Below are positions 56,012 through 64,000 of a stretch of DNA of 64,000 nucleotides, in pieces. The notes beneath the pieces were generated by a model. The model worked only from the letters and a program-made list of their open reading frames with translations, was not told the origin of the DNA and searched no databases. The stretch lies in assembly GCF_013868135.1 (NCBI RefSeq), contig NZ_JACEMU010000016.1:372001-436000 (forward strand). Direction: 5' to 3'. The translations under genes were made by a program, and so were the position numbers. The stretch is from Paracoccus sp. S1E-3. Lineage in GTDB: Bacteria > Pseudomonadota > Alphaproteobacteria > Rhodobacterales > Rhodobacteraceae. Position 1 is the stretch's first letter. Each line of letters opens with the position of its first letter.

Positions 56012-57469
56012 TCAGCCGTCCAGATAGCGGCGCAGCGTCGCCGCCGTGCCGTCGTTCCACAGCGCCGTCAACCAGCGGCCAAAGGCCTCGGCGAATTGCG
56101 GATCGCGCCCGGTGTCGCCATAGATTTCTGTCATGGCCAGCCAGGCGCCGGGGTTTTCCCGCGCCTCCAGCGCCACCGTGTTCAGGTGGTCCCAGTTCGG
56201 GTCGTTGGGTTCGATCACCGCACCGGAATCGGTGGTCCCTGCGCAGTAGCGGCACCACAGCGCCGATTCCAGCGCCAGCCCCTCGACCTGTTCCCCGGCT
56301 GCCAGGCGATCGGCGATGGTCGGGATGATGAACTTCGGCTGCCGGTTCGAGCCGTCGAGGCACAGCCGCCGGATGGTGTCGCCGATCTTGGGATTGGCGC
56401 AGCGTTCCTCGACCTTGGCGAAATAGGCGTGCAGGTCGGTCTTCGGCACCGGCGGAACCGAGGGGATCACCTCGTCATTTTCGACCTTGCGCAGGAAGGC
56501 GCGGACCAGGTCGTTTTCCATCGCCTCATGGACGAAGTGGATGTCCATCAGCCCGGACGGATAGGCGATGATCGCATGCCCGCCATTGAGGATGCGGATC
56601 TTCATCAGCTCCCACGGGGTCACGTCGGCGACGAATTCGACGCCCACCCTTTCCAGCGCCGGGCGCCCGGCCGGAAAATTGTCCTCCAGCACCCATTGGA
56701 TGAAGTCTTCGCAGAAGACCGGGCTGTCATCGTCCACGCCCATCTCGCGGATCATGGCGCGCTCGCGATCGCTGGTGGCGGGGGTGATGCGGTCGACCAT
56801 GCCATTGGGGAAGGCCACATTGGCGGCGATCCACTCGGCCAGTTCGGGGTCAGACAGGCGCGCGGTTTCCACCACGGCTTCGCGGGTGATGACCCCGTTA
56901 TGGGGAATGTTGTCGCAGCACATGACGGTGAATGGATCCACCCCCGTCGCACGGCGCGCCTTCAGGCCCGCGACCAGAAGGCCGAAGACGGTCTTCGGTT
57001 CGGCCGGGTTGGCTCCGTCGGCCACGATGGCCGGATGCGTCCTGTCGAAATGCCCGGTGGCAGCATCGATGAAATAGCCGCCCTCGGTGATGGTCAGGCT
57101 GGCGATCTTGGTCGCGGGACTGGCCAGCTGGGCGATCACCGCCGCCGGATTGCCGGGCGCGAGATAGTCGATCATCGCCCCCACCACGCGCGGATCCGAG
57201 GCCTCCGCCGACTGTTCGACCACGGTATACAGGAAATCCTGCCCGGCCAGAACCTCGCGCGCCTTCGCGTCCGCAGGCATCACGCCCGCCCCCACGATGG
57301 CGAAATTCAGTCCCTCGCCGGTGTTCATCAGCCGGTCCAGATAGACGGCCTGATGGGCGCGGTGAAAATTCCCCAGCCCGAAATGGACGATCCCGGCGGT
57401 CAGGGCGTCGCGGTCATAGCCCGGCACCGCAACCGGCAGCGCGGAGAGATTGGCGTTGTTCAGTTTCAT
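56012..57469 (-). CDS. mtlK: Mannitol 2-dehydrogenase (polyol long-chain dehydrogenase)
   Basis: Oxidises mannitol, D-arabinitol or sorbitol-type polyols with NAD. 485 residues from ATG 57469. NAD-binding stretch AGIVHFGLGNFHRAHQAVYLD near the N terminus; TITEGGYF; the catalytic Lys-Asn-His set in MKIRILNGGHAIIAY; then LMDIHFVHEAMENDLV. The members called MtlK in Rhodobacter are encoded with xylB and Smo transport genes. It is divergent from the SorC-type regulator across a 237-base gap. Confidence 0.92.
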   Translation of the reverse strand: MKLNNANLSALPVAVPGYDRDALTAGIVHFGLGNFHRAHQAVYLDRLMNTGEGLNFAIVGAGVMPADAKAREVLAGQDFLYTVVEQSAEASDPRVVGAMIDYLAPGNPAAVIAQLASPATKIASLTITEGGYFIDAATGHFDRTHPAIVADGANPAEPKTVFGLLVAGLKARRATGVDPFTVMCCDNIPHNGVITREAVVETARLSDPELAEWIAANVAFPNGMVDRITPATSDRERAMIREMGVDDDSPVFCEDFIQWVLEDNFPAGRPALERVGVEFVADVTPWELMKIRILNGGHAIIAYPSGLMDIHFVHEAMENDLVRAFLRKVENDEVIPSVPPVPKTDLHAYFAKVEERCANPKIGDTIRRLCLDGSNRQPKFIIPTIADRLAAGEQVEGLALESALWCRYCAGTTDSGAVIEPNDPNWDHLNTVALEARENPGAWLAMTEIYGDTGRDPQFAEAFGRWLTALWNDGTAATLRRYLDG

Positions 57470-57706
57470 GTGCTGCTTTTCCAGTTGCAGACGCCGTGCC
57501 CGACGGCGCGGCGGGATGAGGTGACACCGCGCGCGCCACAACGGCACCGGTGCGCTGACGGATGCGTCGCACGGAACATGGCAGTAGCCTCCCCAAATGC
57601 GGCAATTGCCCGCACCATGGGCAAACGCTCGCAATATCGGTTAGGCTTGTCAAATCGAATCTCTTACCTCAGTGGCTCGCCGCCACCATAGCAAGCGGGG
57701 ACGCGG
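57470..57706. promoter_or_regulatory. Divergent regulatory region of mtlK-xylB and the SorC-type regulator
   Basis: 237 bases between divergent start codons. The part near 57630-57680 is AT-richer than the rest and should hold the promoters and the regulator's operator. I could not identify a clean inverted repeat by eye. Confidence 0.45.
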
Positions 57707-58708
57707 ATGAGCCGGGAAAAAGACAAGCTGGATCAGGCCGTTCGCGCGGCGTGGCTGTCCTGGGTCGGCGGCTTGACCCAGGACGAGATCGCCCGCGAAA
57801 TGGGGGTGTCGCGCCAGACCGCGCAACGGCTGGTGGCGCAGGCGATGGCGGCGGGCGTGGTGAAGGTGCGAATCGATCACCCGCTGTCCGAATGTCTGGA
57901 TCTGGGCCGGCAACTGCAGGACCGCTACGCCCTGCGGCTGGCGGCGGTCACCCCCGATGCGGGCGGCCGCGTCGGCGTCGCCATGCAGGCGGCCGATCTG
58001 ATCGAGGCACGGCTGTCGCGACCGGAGCCGACGACGCTGGCCATCGGCACCGGCCGGATGCTGCGCTCGGCGGTCGCGCAGATGCGGCACCTCGACTGCC
58101 CGCAGCACCGCATCGTCTCGCTGACCGGGAACATCGCCATCGATGGCTCTGCCGCCTATTACAATGTTCTGTTCACGCTGTCGGAACTGGTCACGGCCAG
58201 CAGCTATCCGTTGATGGTGCCGGTCATCGCCGCCTCGTCCGAGGAGCGTCAGGCGTTGCACCGCCAGCCCGGCATCAGCCGCGTCATGAAGATGGCCGAG
58301 GAGGCGGATGCCGCCATCATCGGCCTGGGCGATCTGGGACCCGATGCCCCCCTGCGCGTCGACCGCTTCCTGACGCAGGAAGAGATCGACGCCCTGACCG
58401 CCCGTGGCGGTGTGGGCGAAATTCTGGGGCGGCCCTTCGACCGCGAGGGCCGGCTTTTGTCGCTGGACGGGCGGGTGGCCTCGGCGCGGCTGCCCGCAAC
58501 CGACCGGGCGCTGGTGGTCGCGGTCTGCCACGGCCCCGCCAAGCACGCCCCGATCATTGGCGCGTTGCGTGGCGGCCTGATCAACGGGCTGATCTGCGAC
58601 GAGGCGACCGCCCGCTGGCTGCTGGCCCAGCCCGCCATCCAGCGCCCTTCTGATCGGGCAGCGCGCGCCCAGCCCGACCCCGACCCGCCAATTGGTAAAA
58701 ACCTATGA
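57707..58708 (+). CDS. SorC/DeoR-type sugar-binding transcriptional regulator
   Basis: 333 residues. N-terminal helix-turn-helix, AWLSWVGGLTQDEIAREMGVSRQTAQRLVAQAM, followed by a sugar-phosphate-binding domain: TTLAIGTGRMLRSAVAQM, SLTGNIAIDGSAAYYN, and the C-terminal VAVCHGPAKHAPIIGAL and INGLICDEATARWLL. This is the SorC architecture, like SmoC of Rhodobacter polyol operons. Its divergence from mtlK-xylB points to a polyol or pentulose phosphate as inducer. Confidence 0.9.
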   Translation: MSREKDKLDQAVRAAWLSWVGGLTQDEIAREMGVSRQTAQRLVAQAMAAGVVKVRIDHPLSECLDLGRQLQDRYALRLAAVTPDAGGRVGVAMQAADLIEARLSRPEPTTLAIGTGRMLRSAVAQMRHLDCPQHRIVSLTGNIAIDGSAAYYNVLFTLSELVTASSYPLMVPVIAASSEERQALHRQPGISRVMKMAEEADAAIIGLGDLGPDAPLRVDRFLTQEEIDALTARGGVGEILGRPFDREGRLLSLDGRVASARLPATDRALVVAVCHGPAKHAPIIGALRGGLINGLICDEATARWLLAQPAIQRPSDRAARAQPDPDPPIGKNL

Positions 58709-58772
58709 AAAGGGTGGAAAAAATCACCGGGAGCGCGTATAGCCCGCTGCGTCACCGATTGGGGAGCGCTCG

Positions 58773-59921
58773 ATGAAATCCACCCTCGCCGCCTGTCTTC
58801 TGGCCACGCTCGCGGCTCCGGCCACGGCTGACACCACTGTCGGCCTGCTGCTGCCGGCCTCGGGCAATTACGCAGCACTCGGTCAAGATATCGCGGATGG
58901 GTTCCGCATGGCGCTGGCGGAGGCGGGTCGCGACGACATCACCGTGATCGCGCAGGACACCGAAGCCAAGCCCCAGACCGGCCTGACCGCCGCCCGCAAG
59001 CTGATCATGCAGGATCAGGCCGATGTGCTGGTCGGCGTCGTATCCTCGGCGGTGCTGGCGGCGGTGCGCGACGTGGTCGACAGCGCGGGCGTGCCCCTGA
59101 TCGTCGCCAATGCCGGCAATGACGAGGCGACCGGCGCCGATTGCTCGCCCTTCATCACCCGCATCAGCTTCTCCAACAGCCAATTGAACCGTCCGATGGG
59201 CGAATGGATGGCCGAGCAGGGGATCAGGTCGGTCTACACGCTCGCGCCTGATTACGCCGCCGGCCAGCAGATGATCGGTGCCTTCACCACCGCCTTCGAG
59301 GCCGGTGGCGGCAAGGTGCTGGGGGGCGAGTTCACCCCCTTCGGCAAGACCGAGGATTTCGGCCCCTACCTGGCCAAGGCGCGGGCTTCGGGGGCGCAGG
59401 CGCTTTATGTCTTCTACGGCGGGGCGGATGCGGTCAGCTTCGTCAGGCAATATGACAGTTTCGGACTGCGCGATTCGATGCCGCTTTATTCCGTGGGCTT
59501 CCTGACCGCGCCGCTTTACCTGCGCAGCCAGGGCGAGGCCGCCGAGGGGGTGATCGGCGCGCTGCACTATCTGCCGATGCTGGACACGCCGGAAAACACT
59601 GCCTTCGTCGACGCCTACAAGACCGCGCATGGGGACGACATGCCCTCGGAATACGTGGTGGCGGGCTATGATGCGGGCCGGTTGCTGCTGGGCGCGCTCG
59701 ACACCGGCGCGACGGGGCGCGCGGCCATTGCCGCGGCGCTGCCCAAGGTTGCCTATACCGGCCCGCGCGGGCCGTTGCAGATCGACCCGGCCACCAACAA
59801 CATCGTCCAGAACGTCTATGTCTTCGAGACCGTCAAAACCGATGCCGGGATGAGCTATCGGCTGCTGGATACCCGCGAACAGGTGCGCGACGCCCCGAAC
59901 GGCTGCGTGATGCCCGAGTGA
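58773..59921 (+). CDS. Branched-chain amino acid-type ABC substrate-binding protein
   Basis: 382 residues with signal peptide MKSTLAACLLATLAAPATA. Periplasmic binding-protein fold type I: TTVGLLLPASGNYAALGQDIADGFRMAL, DTEAKPQTGLTAARKLI and DVLVGVVSSAVLAAV. First gene of a five-gene unit; the stop overlaps the next start (GTGA). The ligand may be an amino acid, amide or aromatic acid; no nearby catabolic gene settles it. Confidence 0.9.
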   Translation: MKSTLAACLLATLAAPATADTTVGLLLPASGNYAALGQDIADGFRMALAEAGRDDITVIAQDTEAKPQTGLTAARKLIMQDQADVLVGVVSSAVLAAVRDVVDSAGVPLIVANAGNDEATGADCSPFITRISFSNSQLNRPMGEWMAEQGIRSVYTLAPDYAAGQQMIGAFTTAFEAGGGKVLGGEFTPFGKTEDFGPYLAKARASGAQALYVFYGGADAVSFVRQYDSFGLRDSMPLYSVGFLTAPLYLRSQGEAAEGVIGALHYLPMLDTPENTAFVDAYKTAHGDDMPSEYVVAGYDAGRLLLGALDTGATGRAAIAAALPKVAYTGPRGPLQIDPATNNIVQNVYVFETVKTDAGMSYRLLDTREQVRDAPNGCVMPE

Positions 59922-60778
59922 CAGGTTTCTGGACGCTTCAGGTGCTGAACACGCTGCAACAGGCGGCACTGCTGCTGCTGATCTCCTCCGGGCTTTCGGT
60001 GAGCATGGGGCTGATGGGCTTTGCCAACCTTGCCCATGGCGCGTTGTATATGCTGGGTGCCTATATCGGCATCGCAGTGGCCGCCAAGGCCGGGTTCTGG
60101 GCGGCTCTGCTGGCCGCACCGCTGGCCGTGGGTCTGCTGGGGGCGGCGCTGTATCTGGGCCTGCTGGCCCGGCTGCGCGGGCCGATGCAGCAGGTGCTGG
60201 CCAGCTTCGGGCTGGTCTTCATCGCGGTCGAGGTCGTCCGCATCCTGTGGGGCGACGTGGCGCTGACGCTGGACAGGCCAGCGCTCCTGTCCGGCTCGGC
60301 TGCGGTGCTGGGGGTCGATTACCCAATCTATCGGCTGTTCGTCATTCTGCTGGGGCTGGTGGTCGGCGCGGGCCTGTGGATGGGCGTCCATCGCAGCACC
60401 CTCGGCGCGATGCTGCGCGCCTCGGTCGAAAACCGGGGCATGGCCCGTGCCATCGGCATCCGGACCGAGGCGCTGTTTCTCGCCACCTTCGCCCTTGGCG
60501 CGGCGCTGGCGGGCCTGGGCGGGGCGGTGGCGGCCCCGCTCTATTCGGCCAATCCGGGGATGGCGATCAGCGCCCTGATTCCGGCGCTGATCGTGACCGT
60601 GATCGGCGGCATGGGCAGCATCACCGGCGCGATCCTCGGGGCGCTGATCGTGGCGGGGATCGAGGTCTTCGGGGCCGCTCTATGGCCCGATGCCAGCGCG
60701 GTGCTCATCTATGCCGCACTGGCTGCAACCCTGATCTGGCGGCCGCAGGGGCTGCTGGCCGTGAAAGCGCGTCGCTGA
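59918..60778 (+). CDS. Branched-chain amino acid-type ABC permease (LivH type)
   Basis: 286 residues from a GTG start at 59918 that overlaps the preceding stop. About eight membrane helices; SSGLSVSMGLMGFANLAHGALYMLGAYIGI near the start is the LivH signature, and RASVENRGMARAIGIRTEALFLATFALGAALAGLGG is the loop that contacts the ATPases. The stop overlaps the next start by one base (TGATG). Confidence 0.92.
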   Translation: MTGFWTLQVLNTLQQAALLLLISSGLSVSMGLMGFANLAHGALYMLGAYIGIAVAAKAGFWAALLAAPLAVGLLGAALYLGLLARLRGPMQQVLASFGLVFIAVEVVRILWGDVALTLDRPALLSGSAAVLGVDYPIYRLFVILLGLVVGAGLWMGVHRSTLGAMLRASVENRGMARAIGIRTEALFLATFALGAALAGLGGAVAAPLYSANPGMAISALIPALIVTVIGGMGSITGAILGALIVAGIEVFGAALWPDASAVLIYAALAATLIWRPQGLLAVKARR

Positions 60779-61707
60779 TGTTCCGGCTGACCCCGATCCG
60801 CGCCGCCATCGCAGCGCTGGTGCTGGCGGCACTCGCCGGATGGGCCAGCTTCGGCGGCTATCTGGCGCGCGAGATGGTGGCCGAGATCGCAGTCCTCGCC
60901 ATTCTCGCGCTGGCGCTGGATCTGGTGGCGGGATTTGGCGGCATGGTCTCGCTGGCGCATGGGGCGATCATGGGCGTGGGGGCTTACGGCTATGCCCTTG
61001 CCAATCAGGCGGGACTGCCGCCCTGGCCTGCGGCGCTCGTGGGCATGGCTGCCGCCACCCTGACCGGCACGGCGATCGGGGCGGTTTCGGCGCGGCTGAC
61101 GGGGGTCTTCTTCCTGATGGCCACGCTGGCTTTCGGGCAGATGATCTGGGCGCTGACTTTCCGCGCCGACGCGCTTGGCGGCGATAACGGGCTGGGGGGC
61201 ATCGCGCGACCGCCCCTGCCCTTCCTGGACAGCGGCGATCCGCTGGTCTTCGCGCTTTACGCGCTGGTGCTGGCGGCCGGCTGTCTGGCGGTCTGCGTGG
61301 CGGTGCTGCGCAGCCGCTTTGGCCAGCGGTTTGAGGCCGTCCACGACAACCCGGACCGCGCCGCCGCACTGGGGATCGCGCCCGAACGCATCCGCGCGCA
61401 GGGCTTTGCGATCTCCTCGATGATTGCGGGTGCGGCGGGGGTGCTGGCGGCGCAGCATATGCAGTTCGTTTCGCCCGAGCTGATGGTCTGGACCGCCTCG
61501 GGCGAGGTGCTGGTGGTGCTGATCCTCGGCGGCATCGGGTCGCTGAGCGGGGCGGTGATCGGGGCTGCGGGCTTCGTCTTGCTGAAATACTGGGCGGCGG
61601 ATTGGACCGATCACTGGCATCTGGCCATCGGCGCGCTGCTGATCGTGGTCGTGCTGGCGGGCGAGCGCGGTCTGTCCGGCCTGCTGGAGGGGCGCCGCGA
61701 TGCTTGA
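60778..61707 (+). CDS. Branched-chain amino acid-type ABC permease (LivM type)
   Basis: 309 residues from ATG 60778. LivM signature LALDLVAGFGGMVSLAHGAIMGVGAYGYAL, then FEAVHDNPDRAAALGIAPERIRAQGFAISSMIAGAAG and EVLVVLILGGIGSLSGAVIGA. Ends GLSGLLEGRRDA. Overlaps the LivG-type gene by eight bases. Confidence 0.92.
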   Translation: MFRLTPIRAAIAALVLAALAGWASFGGYLAREMVAEIAVLAILALALDLVAGFGGMVSLAHGAIMGVGAYGYALANQAGLPPWPAALVGMAAATLTGTAIGAVSARLTGVFFLMATLAFGQMIWALTFRADALGGDNGLGGIARPPLPFLDSGDPLVFALYALVLAAGCLAVCVAVLRSRFGQRFEAVHDNPDRAAALGIAPERIRAQGFAISSMIAGAAGVLAAQHMQFVSPELMVWTASGEVLVVLILGGIGSLSGAVIGAAGFVLLKYWAADWTDHWHLAIGALLIVVVLAGERGLSGLLEGRRDA

Positions 61708-62368
61708 ACTCTCGGGCCTGTCCCTGGGCTTTGGTGGGATCAGCGTCATCCGCGATCTGTCGCTGCGGGTGGCACCGGGCGAAAGACTGGTCATTCTGGG
61801 GCCGAACGGGGCCGGCAAGACCTCGCTTCTGCGGCTGATCGCGGGCGAGCTGCGCCCCCAGCAGGGCAATATCTGGCTGCATCGCCGCGACATCACCCGC
61901 GATACCGTCCCGTCCCGCGCCCGCGCCGGCATCGGCCGCGGCTTTCAGCAGACCAGCCTGTTCACCGGCATGACCCTGCGCGAGAACCTGTCGCTGGCCT
62001 GCGACGGCGATGCGGCGGCGATGGAACAGCTGGCGGCCCGCGCCGGACTGACGGATCTGGACCGCCCGGTGGCGAAGGTCGATTACGGAACCGCCCGGCG
62101 GCTGGATCTGGCGCTGGCGCTGGCGGGCAATCCGCGCCTGTTGCTTCTGGACGAACCGGCATCCGGCATCGGTCCCGGCGGGGCGGTCGATCTGCACGCG
62201 CTGATCGCAGCTCTGCCCCGCGACCTGACGCTGGTGGTGATCGAACACGACCTCGATCTGGCCTTCGCCATCGCCGACCGCATCGCCATCATGGATCGCG
62301 GCCGCATCGTCTTCGACGGCGCGCCCGAGGCCGCCCGGCCTGCACTGAAAGCGACCTATGACGTTTGA
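61700..62368 (+). CDS. Branched-chain amino acid-type ABC ATPase (LivG type)
   Basis: 222 residues, shorter than the usual ~250. Walker A LGPNGAGKTSLLRLI, Q-loop region GFQQTSLFTGMTLRENLSLA, Walker B LLLLDEPASGIG, H-loop VVIEHDLDLAFAIADR. The ABC signature is weak (VDYGTARRLDLALAL in place of LSGGQ or LSYGQ), though LivG proteins often vary here. Overlaps livF by 11 bases. Confidence 0.92.
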   Translation: MLELSGLSLGFGGISVIRDLSLRVAPGERLVILGPNGAGKTSLLRLIAGELRPQQGNIWLHRRDITRDTVPSRARAGIGRGFQQTSLFTGMTLRENLSLACDGDAAAMEQLAARAGLTDLDRPVAKVDYGTARRLDLALALAGNPRLLLLDEPASGIGPGGAVDLHALIAALPRDLTLVVIEHDLDLAFAIADRIAIMDRGRIVFDGAPEAARPALKATYDV

Positions 62369-63053
62369 GATCCAACATCTGACCGCTTTTTACGGCAAGG
62401 TGCAGGCGCTGCACGGCCTGTCCCTGCGGGTCGAGCCCGCGCAGGTCCACGCCCTGCTGGGCCGCAACGGCGCCGGGAAGTCGGCGCTTCTGGCGCGAAT
62501 CATGGGGCTTCTGCCCGCCGCACAGGGCCGCATCAGCTGGGACGGGCAGGACATCACCCATTGGCCGACCCCGCGTGTCGCCCGCGCCGGCATCGCCCTG
62601 GTCCCCGAGACGCGTGACATCTTCGCCAGCCTGACCGTCCGCGAGAACCTTACCCTCGCCGGGCGCATCGGGCGGGGCGACTGGACCATCGGGCGGGTGG
62701 CGGCGCTGTTCCCGAACCTGTCGCCCCGGCTGGCGACCCCGGCCGGGATGCTGTCAGGGGGAGAGCAGCAGATGCTGGCGATCGGGCGCGCGCTGATGAC
62801 CTCGCCGCGTCTGCTGTTGCTGGACGAACCGACCGAGGGGCTGGCCGCGCCGATGGTCGCAACCCTGCAGACGGCGCTGGCATCGCTGAAGGCGGCGGGG
62901 CTGGCGATCCTGCTGGTCGAACAGAACACCCGCTTCGCCCTGGCGCTGGCGGATCGGGTGACGCTGATCTCGCGCGGGGCGACGGTCTGGACCGGCAGCC
63001 CGGACGATTTCGCCGATGCGCAGGCGGTGCGCGCGCGTTATCTCGGGGCGTGA
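62358..63053 (+). CDS. Branched-chain amino acid-type ABC ATPase (LivF type)
   Basis: 231 residues. Walker A LGRNGAGKSALLARIMGL, the typical LivF segment IALVPETRDIFASLTVRENL, signature LSGGEQQMLAIGRALM, Walker B LLLLDEPTEGLA, H-loop LLVEQNTRFALALAD. Last gene of the unit, 69 bases before the Asd-like gene on the same strand. Confidence 0.93.
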   Translation: MTFEIQHLTAFYGKVQALHGLSLRVEPAQVHALLGRNGAGKSALLARIMGLLPAAQGRISWDGQDITHWPTPRVARAGIALVPETRDIFASLTVRENLTLAGRIGRGDWTIGRVAALFPNLSPRLATPAGMLSGGEQQMLAIGRALMTSPRLLLLDEPTEGLAAPMVATLQTALASLKAAGLAILLVEQNTRFALALADRVTLISRGATVWTGSPDDFADAQAVRARYLGA

Positions 63054-63122
63054 CCTGCGCATTCGCACTTTCGAAAGCCAAGTCGCGGACCTATATCGGC
63101 AATTCAGCAACGGAGTCTCCTG

Positions 63123-64000
63123 ATGGGCTATCGAATCGCCGTCGCCGGGGCCACGAGCAATGTGGGCCGCGAAATCCTGAACATCCTCGCCGAGCGCGAG
63201 TTTCCCGCCGACGAGGTCGTGGCGCTTGCCGGGCGCAATTCGCTGGGCACGGAAGTCAGCTTTGGCGAACGCACGCTGAAGACCCGCAATATCGACAGCT
63301 TCGATTTCTCGGGCTTTGACATCGCGCTGTTTGCGACCAACGCCGAAACCTCGCGCAAGCATGCGCCTGCCGCAGCCGCGCAGGGCTGCGTGGTGATCGA
63401 CACGTCCGAAGCCTTCCGGCTGGACCCCATGGTGCCGCTGATCGTGCCCGAAGTGAATGCCGAAGCCATCGCCAACTATCGCGAGAAGATGATCATCGCC
63501 AGCCCCGATGGCGCAACGGCCGAACTGGTGGTGGTCCTGAAGCCGCTGCATGACCGGGCGCGGATTCGGCGGGTGGTGGTGTCGACCTATCAGGCCGTCT
63601 CGGGCGAGAACAACGCCCAGATGGACGAACTGTGGAACCAGACCAAGGGCATGTATGTGCCCGGTCAGGAGGTCGAGCCGAAGCATTTCCCCCGCCAGAT
63701 CGCCTTCAATGTGATCCCTCAGATCGGCACATTCATGGAGGACGGGACCAGCAGCGCCGAATGGCAGATGGTGACCGAGGTGAAGAAGATCCTCGACCCC
63801 GCGATCCGCATTTCCGCCACCTGCGTGCAGGTGCCGGTCTTCGTCGGCGATGCCGAATCGGTCAATGTCGAATTCGAGGATTTTCTGGACGAGGACGAGG
63901 CCCGCGACATCCTGCGCGAGGCGCCGGGGATCCTGGTGATCGACAAGCGCGAGGATGGCGGCTATGTCACGCCGGTCGAAAGCGTCGGCGATTTCGCCAC
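63123..64000 (+). CDS. Aspartate-semialdehyde dehydrogenase-like protein lacking catalytic residues (runs off right edge)
   Basis: 292 residues visible, the rest is beyond the window; ATG at 63123 follows GAGTCTCCTG. The Asd fold is evident: NADP-binding YRIAVAGATSNVGREILNIL, FRLDPMVPLIVPEVNAEA with the phosphate-binding Arg99, VVSTYQAVSG (Gln157), and GMYVPGQEVEPKHFPRQIAFNVIPQI. But the catalytic Cys of the family's NPNCST is replaced: the codons read Ser-Pro-Asp-Gly130-Ala-Thr. The conserved substrate Arg of TCVRVPV is Gln236, and the general-base His of GHSEAVN is Asp243. The reading frame is clean, with no stop or frameshift, and base use fits the neighbours. So it is either a pseudoenzyme or a changed function; a canonical asd would be expected elsewhere. 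Confidence 0.9.
   Translation, partial: MGYRIAVAGATSNVGREILNILAEREFPADEVVALAGRNSLGTEVSFGERTLKTRNIDSFDFSGFDIALFATNAETSRKHAPAAAAQGCVVIDTSEAFRLDPMVPLIVPEVNAEAIANYREKMIIASPDGATAELVVVLKPLHDRARIRRVVVSTYQAVSGENNAQMDELWNQTKGMYVPGQEVEPKHFPRQIAFNVIPQIGTFMEDGTSSAEWQMVTEVKKILDPAIRISATCVQVPVFVGDAESVNVEFEDFLDEDEARDILREAPGILVIDKREDGGYVTPVESVGDFA

Noticed and set aside
1..64000. CRISPR arrays, insertion sequences, tRNA or rRNA genes
   Set aside because: No regularly spaced repeats, transposase-like frames, or cloverleaf or rRNA-like segments were seen while reading the window; a covariance search would confirm absence.

Overview
The window is a GC-rich stretch of alphaproteobacterial chromosome. Gene content and order (dnaA-dnaN-recF next to gyrB, mutM divergent from ubiE-ubiB, xseB-ispA-dxs, the M16 pair with bamF-lspA-purH-rsmB, tolQRAB-pal-cpoB-tilS-ftsH) point to the Rhodobacteraceae, probably Paracoccus or a close relative. 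The genus is an inference from gene families; no rRNA or other marker is present. I saw no CRISPR array, insertion sequence, prophage, integrase, tRNA or rRNA.

Layout. 1-7000: replication block (5' part of gyrB, a phospholipase D-like membrane protein, recF, dnaN, dnaA) and rpsT. 7100-12540: enoyl-CoA hydratase, mutM, ubiE-ubiB, an exported SH3 protein and a VIT-family transporter. 12560-18770: isoprenoid operon dxs-ispA-xseB with a histone-deacetylase-like hydrolase, DUF3775 and mutL. 18900-28000: a small glycine-zipper lipoprotein, two M16 peptidases (one without the zinc motif), bamF, lspA, purH, heparinase II/III, rsmB and a divergent sdhAF4-like gene. 28000-30000: a low-GC orphan gene, folD, chorismate mutase and a possible 26-residue membrane peptide. 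30000-40700: ftsH-tilS-cpoB-pal-tolB-(TolA C-domain paralogue)-tolA-tolR-tolQ-ybgC-suhB on one strand, the Tol-Pal envelope cluster.

40800-64000: accessory and metabolic genes. These are a small tandem-repeat protein, metR/metF, a DUF2235 hydrolase, ynfA, ornithine decarboxylase, a PRC-barrel protein, an HxlR regulator divergent from a DUF1428-DUF1428/GST/two-domain VOC operon, a SitABCD-type metal ABC operon divergent from a Fur-family regulator over a perfect palindrome, a polyol module (mtlK-xylB with a SorC-type regulator), a complete branched-chain amino-acid-type ABC operon, and an aspartate-semialdehyde dehydrogenase-like gene running off the right edge.

Most of the window is ordinary core genome. 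The strongest unusual observation is that the last gene keeps the aspartate-semialdehyde dehydrogenase fold signature but has replaced the catalytic Cys (by Gly130), and the conserved Arg and His (by Gln236 and Asp243), so it looks like a pseudoenzyme. Other points worth a second look are the free-standing TolA C-terminal-domain paralogue, the DUF1428/GST/VOC module, the small repeat protein at 40852, the 26-residue peptide at 29836 and the low-GC orphan at 28046.
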